From positions 1 through 64,000 of the forward strand of contig NZ_BBOJ01000031.1 in the NCBI RefSeq assembly GCF_000974445.1: DNA of 64,000 bases, read 5' to 3'. Of the stretch, positions 56,355-64,000 are shown piece by piece. A program made the position numbers and the translations under genes. How positions within the stretch are numbered: the first letter of the stretch is position 1; the number at the start of each line of letters is the position of its first letter. The DNA is from Lentzea aerocolonigenes. Lineage in GTDB: Bacteria > Actinomycetota > Actinomycetes > Mycobacteriales > Pseudonocardiaceae. The notes under the pieces were generated by a model. That model was not told the DNA's origin and did no database searches. It was given only the letters and a program-made list of their open reading frames with translations.

Positions 56355-59087
56355 TCAGCCCTCCCGGAACGCGCGCAGGTTGCGCAGCTGCGCCCGCGAC
56401 GCGATGCCCAGCTTGGGAAACAGCTTGTACAGGTGGTAGCCGACCGTCCGCGGGCTGATGAACAGCTCGATGGCGATCTCCTTGTTGCTCAGGCCCTGCG
56501 CCGCGAGCTGGGCGACGTGCAACTCCTGCGGTGTCAGCGACTCGAACTCCGGGGTGCTCTGCGGAACCAGCCCGCCCGCCGCGCGCAGCTCCGCCGCCGC
56601 CGCGGCCTCCCAGCCGGACGCGCCGAGCGAGGCGAACACCTCCGCCGCCGCCTTCAGCTGCTCGCGCGCCTCCGACTGCCTGCGGTTGCGCCGCAGCCAG
56701 CGACCGTGGAACAGCTGGGTGCGGGCGCGGTGGAAGGGGAACTGGCGCAACGACTCCTCGGCGAGCGCACGCTCCAGAGCGGCCTCCACGTCGGTGTCGC
56801 CGATCATCGCGTGGCACCGGTGCAGACCGGCGCGGTACACCGAGAGGTTCGCCCCGGACGCGAACTCCTCGTACCGGCTCACCGAGTCGACGACCTTGTC
56901 CGCGGCGCCCGCCCAGTGCGCCGCCTCCACGAGGTCGGGAACGACCTGCCGCGCCATCTCGCGGCTCGTCTGCGGCGAGGACGGCGAGTCGATCGCCAGC
57001 AGGTGTTCCAGCGCGGCTTCCGGATCGGGCTTCACCAGGTGCAGCAAGCCTTGCGCCCACGCGCACATCGCGAGCGCGTTGCGGTTGCCGTGCGGGACGG
57101 CGAGCGCCGTGGCGTCCCGGACGTGCTCGAGGCAGGCCTCCTCGTCCCCCATGACCGCGGCGTACCGGGCCAGCAGCGCCAGCGACTGCGCACGGCGGTT
57201 GTGCTGCCCGCTGTCGAGCGTCAGCCTGGCCGCCTCCCCGGCGTGGGAGATGCCGTCGTGCCACAGGCCGAGGTCGTACTCGAGCTCCGCCAACCAGTTC
57301 AGGAACATGGTGAGCACGTTGGTCATGCCGATCGCCCGCAGCTGGCCGGCGACCTCGATGCCGAAGTCGCGGGCGAGCTTCGTGTCGTGCCCGCGCATCG
57401 CCAGCGCCATCGCGACCATCGACCGGCGAGGATCGCCGGGAGGCAGCACCGTCGACGCGAGCTCCAGCACCTCGTGCGGGTTGCTGCCCGACTTCTCGGC
57501 GACGCCTCGCGTGCTCCCCTCCATCCACCGGTTGAGCTGGTCGTGGACGGGATCGATGCGCAGCTCGCCGATGCGGCGCCCCGCCGACATCGTGCCCTCG
57601 AGGTCACCGGCGAGCCTGGCGGACTCCATGGCCAGGAAGAGCACCCACATCGCTTCCTCTGGCAGGCTCGCCGAGATGGCGTCGGCGGTGCGGCTCAGCA
57701 ACGCGTAGCCCAGTGCGGGATCGCCGCTGTCGGTCTCGATCAGCGCGCGCAGCCGGGAGACCTGCGCCTCCAGCCTCGTGCCGCTGCCCGCGATCTCCGT
57801 GCCGACCTGTTCGGTGATCGACTTCGCAAACGCCGCCTGGCCCGACCTCCACGCCGCGTACGCAGCGCCGACCAGCCTGCGGCTGCGGTCGTCCCGGTCG
57901 GGGCTCAGCTCCGCCGCCCGCCTCATTACGTGCGCGGCGGCCGCCGCTCCACCGCGCTCGACGATCCTGTCCGCGGTGCGCGCCAGCTCGGCGGCGAGCG
58001 GTTCGTCGGGCCCGGTCGCCGCCATGGCCCGGTGGTGGATCGCACGCCCGGAGTCGTTGCGCTCCCCCAGTTCCGCGGCCAGGGCGAGATGCACCCGCGA
58101 CCGGTCGTGGAACAGCGCGGCCTGGTAGACGGCCGACCTGATCAACGGGTGGTCGAACGACACCGTCGAGCCGCGCAGGCGCACGAGACCGGACTGCTCG
58201 ATCGGCAGCAACGCCGTCTCCGGCAGGCCGATCCGTTCCGCCGCGGCGAGCAGCGCACCCACCGGCGCGTTGGGTTCGGCGGCGAACACCAGGGTGAGCA
58301 GCCGCGCGTCCGGGGACAGCTCGTCGACGCGGCGCGCGAACGCGCTCTGCAGCGAGCTGCTCAGCGGCACCGTGCCGCCCATCACCAGGTCGTGTGCGAG
58401 CCCGCCCTCGGCGCCGGTGCGCACGAGCTCGGCGAGCGCGAGCGGATTGCCGCCCGTCGACTCGATGAGCGCCTCGCGCACCGCGTCCGAGGAACGCCAC
58501 CCGTTGCGGGACAACAACTCCGCCGCGGCTTCACGACTCAGACCCGTCAGCGGCAGCTCCGGCAGGAACGACGTGTTGACCTCGCTCGGATCGCGCACCG
58601 CGAACAACACCGCGATCGGGTCCGCGACCAGCCTGCGCACCAGGAACATCAGCGCGGCCATCGTCGAGTCGTCCAGCCATTGCACGTCGTCGGCGACGAC
58701 GAGCAGCGGCGAGCCTTCGGACACAGTGGTCAGCAGCGAGAACGCCGCCGCGCAGACGGCGAAGTCGGTGGCGTGCGTGTCCTCCATCCCCAGCGCGCTG
58801 CGCAACGCCGTCGCCTGCGCGGCGGGCAGCGAATCGATCTCGGCGAGCACGGGAAGCAGCAACTGATGCAGCCCGCTGAACGCGAAACCCGCCTCCAGGT
58901 CGTTCCCGGAGCAGAAAAGCACCGTCATGCCGTCCGCGTGGGTACGTGCTTCCTCCAGCAAAGCCGTCTTTCCGACGCCCGCTTCCCCCCGCAGCACGAG
59001 CACACCCGGAACTCCCCCTCGGGCCTCCTCGATCAACCGGCGGATCACGTTCAACTCATGATCGCGTCCGTGGAGCACGAGATCCAC
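56355..59087 (-). CDS. LAL-type LuxR transcriptional regulator
   Basis: A 910-residue large LuxR regulator starting with GTG at 59087 (MDLVLHGRDHELNVIRRL). The N-terminal ATPase carries the P-loop LVLRGEAGVGKTALLEEA and a Walker B (SPLLVVADDVQWLDDS) with the LAL-typical WLDDST; the middle 500 residues are helical, TPR-like, and the C-terminal LuxR helix-turn-helix reads LTPQELHVAQLAAQGLSNKE then IAIELFISPRTVGYHLYKLF. Such regulators often control antibiotic or degradative clusters. The probable biosynthetic cluster edge at 62 kb makes a link plausible but not proven. Confidence 0.9.
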   Translation of the reverse strand: MDLVLHGRDHELNVIRRLIEEARGGVPGVLVLRGEAGVGKTALLEEARTHADGMTVLFCSGNDLEAGFAFSGLHQLLLPVLAEIDSLPAAQATALRSALGMEDTHATDFAVCAAAFSLLTTVSEGSPLLVVADDVQWLDDSTMAALMFLVRRLVADPIAVLFAVRDPSEVNTSFLPELPLTGLSREAAAELLSRNGWRSSDAVREALIESTGGNPLALAELVRTGAEGGLAHDLVMGGTVPLSSSLQSAFARRVDELSPDARLLTLVFAAEPNAPVGALLAAAERIGLPETALLPIEQSGLVRLRGSTVSFDHPLIRSAVYQAALFHDRSRVHLALAAELGERNDSGRAIHHRAMAATGPDEPLAAELARTADRIVERGGAAAAAHVMRRAAELSPDRDDRSRRLVGAAYAAWRSGQAAFAKSITEQVGTEIAGSGTRLEAQVSRLRALIETDSGDPALGYALLSRTADAISASLPEEAMWVLFLAMESARLAGDLEGTMSAGRRIGELRIDPVHDQLNRWMEGSTRGVAEKSGSNPHEVLELASTVLPPGDPRRSMVAMALAMRGHDTKLARDFGIEVAGQLRAIGMTNVLTMFLNWLAELEYDLGLWHDGISHAGEAARLTLDSGQHNRRAQSLALLARYAAVMGDEEACLEHVRDATALAVPHGNRNALAMCAWAQGLLHLVKPDPEAALEHLLAIDSPSSPQTSREMARQVVPDLVEAAHWAGAADKVVDSVSRYEEFASGANLSVYRAGLHRCHAMIGDTDVEAALERALAEESLRQFPFHRARTQLFHGRWLRRNRRQSEAREQLKAAAEVFASLGASGWEAAAAAELRAAGGLVPQSTPEFESLTPQELHVAQLAAQGLSNKEIAIELFISPRTVGYHLYKLFPKLGIASRAQLRNLRAFREG

Positions 59088-59168
59088 ACTAGCAACGACG
59101 ACCAGTCATCGTGACGGATTCGCCCGCCGTCGAACACGGCCAGGATCATCACCGGGGGGTGATCCGAA

Positions 59169-59795
59169 TTGACGGGGTTCTTGGACGGACTGCCCGCACC
59201 ATTGGTGTTGCTCGTGCTGGGTGTGCTGCTGATCGCCGAGTCGGGGCTCGCCGTCGGGGTGTTCCTGCCCGCCGCCACCACGGTGCTCGGCATCGGTGTC
59301 CTCACGCGGTTCGACGTCGTGTCCGAGATCGCGGCGATCTGCACGGCGGCGGCGTGTTCGGCACTCGGCAGCCAGCTCGGCTACCTGCACGGCACCCTGC
59401 GCACGGGCCCGGTGTGGCGATCGGTGGTGCGCCGGGCGGGGCACCGGCGCATGGAGGTTCTGCTCGCGCAGTTGAACAGGCGAGCGGGTTGGACGCTGGC
59501 CGCGTGCCAGTGCTTTGGCGTGCTCAGGACCGTGGCGCCCAGGCTCGCCGCGAAGGCTGGAGTCTCGAGGGCGCGTCACGCCGCGAGCACGGTGCCGGCC
59601 GCGATCGTGTGGGCGTGCGGGCTCGTCCTGTTGGGACGGACGGCGGGCGAGGCGTACCAGCAGATCGAGATGGCGGTCGGTCTGGCGGGCCTGCCTCTGG
59701 TGTGCGTCGCCGGTGTTTGCGTCCTGGCAACGTGGTGGATACGCGCTAAGACCAAGCGGAAGAAGGCGACTGACGTGGCAGTGGAGTCGTGCTAG
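59169..59795 (+). CDS. DedA/VTT-like membrane protein
   Basis: A 208-residue integral membrane protein with TTG start at 59169 (MTGFLDGLPAPLVLLVLG), preceded by GGGGGG. It has four to five hydrophobic segments and the DedA-type features of a reentrant region with LLIAESGLAVGVFLPAATT and a downstream basic-Gly segment (RFDVVSEIAAICTAAAC ahead of LGYLHGTLRTGP). DedA-family proteins are linked to membrane homeostasis and lipid carrier recycling. It is divergent from the LAL gene. Confidence 0.75.
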   Translation: MTGFLDGLPAPLVLLVLGVLLIAESGLAVGVFLPAATTVLGIGVLTRFDVVSEIAAICTAAACSALGSQLGYLHGTLRTGPVWRSVVRRAGHRRMEVLLAQLNRRAGWTLAACQCFGVLRTVAPRLAAKAGVSRARHAASTVPAAIVWACGLVLLGRTAGEAYQQIEMAVGLAGLPLVCVAGVCVLATWWIRAKTKRKKATDVAVESC

Positions 59796-59918
59796 GTTCG
59801 AGATTCAGTGATGTCACATCACCTGGGGGCACTAACAATCACGGAAATCAGTGTGCGCGTTGACCGGGGAACTCCACAATGATTTCCTGACGCCGAAACG
59901 AAACATTTTGGGGGGCGT

Positions 59919-61019
59919 ATGCAGGAGCACGGCTCCGGTCGCTGCGCGTTAGTGGACAGAGACAACAGGAAAACGGATCCGATCCGCGAGCTGGCTATTT
60001 CCTTCGACGCCGCACTGCAGGACCGGGCCAATAAACTGATCGGCCACGAGGAAATCCACTCTGAATTCGACCGCCAGCTGAGGTACGTGTACGCCGACTG
60101 CCAGGAGAGCCTGCGCCGCGGCGAGATCTTCGTGAACGAGAAGAAAGTCGCGCTGGCGTCCGCACTGGGGGTGCGGGCGGCAGCGGCGGGCGTCGGGCTG
60201 GACCAGCTCGTGGCCGCGTGGAGCGCGATGTCCGAGGTGTTCCTGCTCGACCTGCCGAGGGTGGCGGGAGAGGCGGGCGCGGTGCACGGGCCCGACCTGG
60301 TCGTCGCGGCGGTGCACCGGAGCATCGCCGAGCGGAGCGGGGTCGCGTCCTCGTGGTACGAGACCGCACTGAACCAGCGGTTCGACCGCGTCCGCGCCGC
60401 CGAACGCAGGCGGATGTCACGCGAGCTGCACGACTGGTACGGCACCAACCTCAGCCTCGCCCTGCGCAAGCTCGAACTGGTCGAGGCGCGCGGCCGGGCG
60501 GACGACGACGTCCGCGACCACCTGGCCGGTCTGCGCGCAGTGCTCAACGAGCTCTTCGAGGGCACCCGGCGGTTCGCGTCCGGCCTGCGGCTGCAGAACC
60601 CGGTGGGCGACATCTGCACGGCCTTGCGGTCGTACGCGGACTCGGCGGGCGGCGACATGGACGTCGACGTCTTCGTCCGCGGCGACGAGACCGCGATGCC
60701 CGCGCACGTCGGCGCCGAGACGTTCGTCGTGCTGCGCGAGGCGTTGCGCAACATCTTCCGGCACTCCGGCGGCACCAAGGCCTTCGTGATGGTCGAGGTC
60801 TCGCCGGAACGGGTGTGCGCGGTGGTCCAGGACGACGGCCGCGGCTTCTCCCCGTCCGCTGACCTGACCGGGCTCGGCGGCAGCGGTGTGCTGTCCATGC
60901 GGGAACGGGTGGAGCAGCTCGGCGGGATGTTCGTGCTGACGAGCCGGCCGCTGCGGGGGACGCGCATCGAGATCTGGATACCGCTGACCGCGCGGGCGGG
61001 TGAGCAACGTGCCGGATGA
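59919..61019 (+). CDS. sensor histidine kinase (HisKA_3), cytoplasmic
   Basis: A 366-residue kinase without obvious membrane segments. The first 160 residues form a sensor region (MQEHGSGRCALVDRDNRKTD onward, helical). The phosphorylated His is in RRMSRELHDWYGTNLSLAL, an H-box of the HisKA_3 type, and the ATPase shows the N box (EALRNIFRHSGGT) and G boxes (VQDDGRGFSPSADLTGLG). It overlaps its response regulator by 20 bp and the two surely form one system. Codon 11 is the rare TTA, consistent with bldA-dependent timing. Confidence 0.9.
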   Translation: MQEHGSGRCALVDRDNRKTDPIRELAISFDAALQDRANKLIGHEEIHSEFDRQLRYVYADCQESLRRGEIFVNEKKVALASALGVRAAAAGVGLDQLVAAWSAMSEVFLLDLPRVAGEAGAVHGPDLVVAAVHRSIAERSGVASSWYETALNQRFDRVRAAERRRMSRELHDWYGTNLSLALRKLELVEARGRADDDVRDHLAGLRAVLNELFEGTRRFASGLRLQNPVGDICTALRSYADSAGGDMDVDVFVRGDETAMPAHVGAETFVVLREALRNIFRHSGGTKAFVMVEVSPERVCAVVQDDGRGFSPSADLTGLGGSGVLSMRERVEQLGGMFVLTSRPLRGTRIEIWIPLTARAGEQRAG

Positions 61020-61656
61020 CGACATCCGCATCGTGGTCGCCGACGACCACATGTTGCTCAGGGAGGCGTTGTGCGACGTGCTGCTCGTGGAGGACGACTT
61101 CGCGATCAGCGGAATCGCGGGTGACGGCGAGGAGGTCCTCGCCGTCTCCGCGCGCACGAAGCCGGACGTGGTCCTGCTCGACGTCGAGATGCCCAAGCAC
61201 AACCCGCTCAGGACGGTCGCACGCCTCAGGGAGCTGGTACCGCAACCGAAGATCATCATCCTGACCATGCACGACGGCGCCGACACCATCCGCAGGCTGC
61301 TCGACGCGGGGGTGTCGGCGTACCTGTCGAAGAACGTCAGCAGACAGCACCTGGTCGCGACCATCCGCAGCGCCCACGCGGGCCAGAGCGTGGTGATCGC
61401 GACCTCGTCCGGGCTCGTGGGAGATCCCCGCGCGACCGGTTCCGTCCCGCTGTCGAGCAGGGAGCTCGAGGTGCTGACGCTCGTGGCCACGGCGCTGAGC
61501 AACCGGCAGATCGCCTCGCGGCTGTCGATCACCGAGGGCACCGTGAAACGCCATCTGCGCAACATCTTCGAGAAGCTCGGGGTGACGTCCAGGATGGCCG
61601 CGGTGCGCAAGGCCGAGGAACAGGCGCTGCTCACGTCCGACACGCGTTACCTCTGA
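61000..61656 (+). CDS. NarL/LuxR-type response regulator
   Basis: A 218-residue partner of the preceding kinase, starting at GTG 61000 inside the kinase's last codons. The receiver domain has the acidic pocket DIRIVVADDHMLLREALCDV, the phosphorylated Asp in PDVVLLDVEMPKHNPL and the Lys in AYLSKNVSRQH. The C-terminal LuxR helix-turn-helix reads EVLTLVATALSNRQIASRLS then ITEGTVKRHLRNIFEKLGV. Its location just before the SARP and the probable biosynthetic cluster suggests the system may act on it. Confidence 0.93.
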   Translation: MSNVPDDDIRIVVADDHMLLREALCDVLLVEDDFAISGIAGDGEEVLAVSARTKPDVVLLDVEMPKHNPLRTVARLRELVPQPKIIILTMHDGADTIRRLLDAGVSAYLSKNVSRQHLVATIRSAHAGQSVVIATSSGLVGDPRATGSVPLSSRELEVLTLVATALSNRQIASRLSITEGTVKRHLRNIFEKLGVTSRMAAVRKAEEQALLTSDTRYL

Positions 61657-61698
61657 CGGCACGGGTGCTGTGACCGCGCGGTCACAGCACCCACCCGC

Positions 61699-62463
61699 TC
61701 AGCTCCTGCCCGCGGACGCCGCGAGGATGCGGCGCTGGACCTGCCTCAGGTCGTCCGACGGTTCGATGCCGAGCTGTTCGTCGAGGTGCCGCCACGCGTT
61801 CTGGAACGTCTGCAGCGCCTCGCCGCGGCGGCCGGAGCGGTCGAGGACCTCCATCAACCGCGCCTGCAACCACTCGTTCAACGGGTCCGCGGCCACGAGC
61901 TCGCGCAGCTCGGGAACCATGTCGCGGTGCCTGCCGGCGCGCAGGTCCGCCTCGATGCGCAGCTCGCGAACCCTGGAGTGGCTCTCGGCGAGCCGCGCCA
62001 CGTGCGCGCTCAGCACCGGTCCCACGGGCACGCCCTGCAGGGCGCTGCCCCGCCACACCCCGAGCGCGGCCCGCAGCCGGTCGGAGGCCTCGTAGCAGCG
62101 GCCGGCGTCGAGCAGGACCCGGCCTTCCTCGGCGAGCAGGTCGAAGACGTCCACGTCGAGCAGCTCGGCGGGCATCGACAGCAGGTACCCGGTCGGCCGG
62201 GTGAGCAGCGTCGCCTGCGCGGGCGGTCCTCCCTGCACGGACTCCAGCACCTTGCGCAGGTGGTAGATGTGAGTCCGGATGGTCATGACCTCGTTGCGCG
62301 GCGGTGCCCCCGCCCACAGCTCCTCCGCGATGGTCTCGATCGACACGAACTGGTTCGCCCGCAGCGCCAGCAGCCCCGTCACCTGCGCGAGTTTCCCTCC
62401 GCGCACGCCGCGGTTTCCGTGACGGCCGCTCAACTCGATCGGACCGAGGACTTTCAGCCTCAT
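61699..62463 (-). CDS. SARP family transcriptional activator
   Basis: A 254-residue Streptomyces antibiotic regulatory protein-like activator. ATG at 62463 (MRLKVLGPIELSGRHGNRGV) with GGGGGAG upstream is preferred over a longer start. The N-terminal winged-helix trans_reg_C domain (KLAQVTGLLALRANQFVSIE, TIRTHIYHLRKVLESVQGG) precedes the bacterial transcriptional activator (BTAD) domain (GRHRDMVPELRELVAADPLN, EWLQARLMEVLDRSGRRGEA). Such proteins activate biosynthetic clusters by binding direct repeats at promoters. It is divergent from the MaoC-type genes to the right. Confidence 0.9.
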   Translation of the reverse strand: MRLKVLGPIELSGRHGNRGVRGGKLAQVTGLLALRANQFVSIETIAEELWAGAPPRNEVMTIRTHIYHLRKVLESVQGGPPAQATLLTRPTGYLLSMPAELLDVDVFDLLAEEGRVLLDAGRCYEASDRLRAALGVWRGSALQGVPVGPVLSAHVARLAESHSRVRELRIEADLRAGRHRDMVPELRELVAADPLNEWLQARLMEVLDRSGRRGEALQTFQNAWRHLDEQLGIEPSDDLRQVQRRILAASAGRS

Positions 62464-62650
62464 CGCGCTCCCCCGAAAAATGAATTCGCTCCAGGAGTTC
62501 CACGATACGTTCGGAACGGACGATTTCGACCTCATCGCACCTGAAGTGCTGCGCGGATGTACCAAAAGAGGTATTCGACTACCCCCTAGTGCGCACGAGC
62601 GTCCCCATGGTGCCATTTTTCCACGGACTTCGACTGGTTAGCGTGAGGCG

Positions 62651-63073
62651 GTGGACACAGACGAACCGACACGAACACCTTTACCGGAAACGGCCCTGTT
62701 CGAAGTCAGCAGACAAAAGATCGAGGAATTCAACCGGGCACTCGGCAGGCCCTCGGACGAGCTCGGCGAACGCCGGGCGGCGCCGGCGACCTTCCCGATC
62801 GTGCTCGCCATCGACGGCGTGGAGACGGCGCTCGCCCGCAGCGGCCTGGGCATCGGACTCGCCGACATCGTGCATCGCGACCAGCGCTTCACCTACACCC
62901 GGCCGATCTACGCGGGCGACGTGCTCAGCACCTCGACGCGCATCGCGAAGATCGACTCGCTGGGTGACGCGCACTCGCTGACCATCACCGTCGACATGGC
63001 GGACGCCGGGGGCAACCACGTGTGCACCGCGACGTCGACGGTCGTCTCGCGCACGAACCGCGGTGCGCCATGA
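62651..63073 (+). CDS. MaoC-like dehydratase subunit, N-terminal type (HadA/HadC-like)
   Basis: A 140-residue hotdog-fold protein starting with GTG at 62651 (MDTDEPTRTPLPETALFEVS). The pattern ALFEVSRQKIEEFNRALG and FTYTRPIYAGDVLSTSTRIA matches the structural (non-catalytic) half of heterodimeric (R)-specific dehydratases such as HadA. Codon 11 is TTA, suggesting bldA-dependent expression. It overlaps the next gene by 4 bp (ATGA), and the pair probably forms one dehydratase acting on acyl-CoA or acyl-carrier-protein intermediates. Confidence 0.8.
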   Translation: MDTDEPTRTPLPETALFEVSRQKIEEFNRALGRPSDELGERRAAPATFPIVLAIDGVETALARSGLGIGLADIVHRDQRFTYTRPIYAGDVLSTSTRIAKIDSLGDAHSLTITVDMADAGGNHVCTATSTVVSRTNRGAP

Positions 63074-63504
63074 CCGACACGCTGACCCACCGGTCGCCGG
63101 AAGCGGGTACCCGGCTGCCGGACCGCACGTTCACGATCACCCGCCACGACCTGGTCCGCTACGCGGGCGCGTCCGGCGACTTCAACCCGATCCACTGGAA
63201 CGACCGCAGCGCACAGCGGATCGGACTGTCGGGTGTGGTCGCGCACGGGGTCCTGACCATGGGGCTCGCCGTCCGCGCGCTGGAGGACTGGGCGGGCCCG
63301 CACGCGGTGGTGGTGGACTACCGGGCCGCGTTCGCCCAGCCGATCACCGTGCCCGATGACGACACCGGCGTGACCGTCGTGGTCTCCGGCACGGTCACCG
63401 ACGTCCAGTGGCCCGACCGGGTCCGGGTGCGGATGACCGCGCACCTCGGCACCACCAAGGTGCTCACCCGCTCGTACGCCGTTCTCGCCATGAGGGCAGG
63501 TTGA
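63070..63504 (+). CDS. MaoC-like dehydratase subunit, catalytic (HadB-like)
   Basis: A 144-residue hotdog-fold protein (MTDTLTHRSPEAGTRLPD) with the catalytic hydratase motif YAGASGDFNPIHWNDRSAQR followed by GLSGVVAHGVLTMGLAV; the Asp and His of the dyad are both present. The start overlaps the previous stop and its own stop overlaps the thioesterase start. Together with the preceding gene it resembles the HadAB heterodimer, used in fatty-acid type or polyene-type chain processing. Confidence 0.85.
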   Translation: MTDTLTHRSPEAGTRLPDRTFTITRHDLVRYAGASGDFNPIHWNDRSAQRIGLSGVVAHGVLTMGLAVRALEDWAGPHAVVVDYRAAFAQPITVPDDDTGVTVVVSGTVTDVQWPDRVRVRMTAHLGTTKVLTRSYAVLAMRAG

Positions 63505-64000
63505 TGAAGAACGAGGTTCTGTCCGTGCTGCGTCCGCGGCCGGTCTCCCACCCGAAGCTGAGTCTGTACCTCCTGCACCACGCGGGCGGCTCGCACACGG
63601 TGTTCAAACCGTGGCTGTCGCTGCTGCCGGGCGACTGGGACGTGCGGTTCGTCGTCGCACCAGGACGGTCGAAGGGCACAGCGCACCCCGTGGTGCGCGA
63701 CATCAGCGTGCTCAGCGACGCGTTCGCCGACCTGCTCGGTCGTGAACAGGGAGAGCCTTACGCGCTGTTCGGGCACAGCATGGGCGGGCTCGTCGCGTTC
63801 GACACCGCGCTGGTGCTCCAAGCACAACGCGATCGTCCACCCGAGTGGGTCGGCGTGTCCGGGCATCCCGGTCCGTTCCACTCGATCACCCGCTGCCGGC
63901 CACCGCTGCACACGCTGTCCCCCGACGACCTGCGCACCGAGCTCGCGGCGCTGGACGGACTGCCGCCGCGGGTGCTGCAGGACCCGTGGCTGTGGGACCG
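63504..64000 (+). CDS. type II thioesterase, incomplete at window edge
   Basis: The first 165 residues of an alpha/beta-hydrolase of the external thioesterase type (GrsT/RifR-like), which removes stalled or wrong acyl groups from carrier proteins. The start ATG overlaps the previous stop (TGATG). The sequence MKNEVLSVLRPRPVSHPKLS leads to LYLLHHAGGSHTVFKPWLSL, VAPGRSKGTAHPVVRDI and the nucleophile motif LFGHSMGGLVAFDTALV. The catalytic Asp and His should lie beyond the window. Its presence next to a SARP and a dehydratase pair indicates a polyketide or non-ribosomal cluster beginning here. Confidence 0.88.
   Translation, partial: MKNEVLSVLRPRPVSHPKLSLYLLHHAGGSHTVFKPWLSLLPGDWDVRFVVAPGRSKGTAHPVVRDISVLSDAFADLLGREQGEPYALFGHSMGGLVAFDTALVLQAQRDRPPEWVGVSGHPGPFHSITRCRPPLHTLSPDDLRTELAALDGLPPRVLQDPWLWD

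Noticed and set aside
1..64000. CRISPR arrays
   Set aside because: Repeats present are iterons, minisatellite units and trinucleotide runs; none shows the direct-repeat/spacer structure.

Overview
The window is high-GC actinomycete chromosome carrying a cryptic prophage. Actinobacterial markers include frequent GTG/TTG starts, an SsgA-family sporulation protein, SARP and LAL regulators, the coproporphyrin-type heme genes hemE/cgoX/chdC next to DUF3000 and RNase D, and rare in-frame TTA codons. A Pseudonocardiales member of the Lentzea/Saccharothrix/Actinosynnema type would fit; this is an inference from gene content, not a measured placement.

Layout. (1) 1-862: right end of an IS4-family insertion sequence, inserted into a phage tail gene. 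(2) 863 to about 22440: defective siphovirus-like prophage. Its leftward structural module reads, from right to left, small terminase, large terminase, a small membrane protein, portal, ClpP-like protease, a capsid remnant, connectors, tail tube, frameshifting tail chaperone, tape measure, tip protein and truncated fibre. The major capsid gene keeps only its two ends. The middle of the prophage (15.6-18.8 kb) holds three paralogous one-pass membrane proteins, one of them unusually AT-rich, interleaved with an HNH nuclease. The right part has a replication initiator carrying 23-bp-spaced palindromic iterons inside its own coding sequence, and a tyrosine integrase at the boundary with a host ligD-polymerase gene. 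(3) 22.4-36.6 kb: host metabolism and regulation: TetR with two acyl-CoA dehydrogenases and a MaoC hydratase, LuxR/LAL regulators, an SsgA-like protein, two tandem XRE-NB-ARC-TPR regulators (one frameshifted), and GntR next to asparaginase II. (4) 36.6-38.1 kb: inverted repeats, a small membrane protein, a 15-bp-period minisatellite and msrB. (5) 38.1-42.1 kb: the most striking locus. A possible 20-codon ORF and three tandem TIGR04222-like membrane proteins ending in extreme Cys/Ser/Gly tails are followed by a DUF692 multinuclear non-heme iron oxidase (MNIO) and a small partner protein. (6) 42.2-52.6 kb: secreted subtilase, chdC-cgoX-hemE, DUF3000, dipeptidase, a response regulator whose frame is broken at a T run, and RNase D. 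(7) 52.6-61.7 kb: large inverted repeats, a GNAT acetyltransferase, MerR/MMPL export pair, a LAL regulator, a DedA-like membrane protein and a two-component system. (8) 61.7-64 kb: left edge of a probable polyketide or related biosynthetic cluster: a SARP diverging from a paired MaoC dehydratase and a type II thioesterase that runs off the window.

How parts work together. The MNIO locus looks like a ribosomally made, post-translationally modified system: membrane-anchored Cys-rich substrates, modifying enzyme and partner in one overlapping transcription unit. The prophage has lost its capsid and a tail gene, and no lysis genes or repressor are visible here, so it is probably unable to make virions, although integrase, replication and membrane accessory genes look intact.
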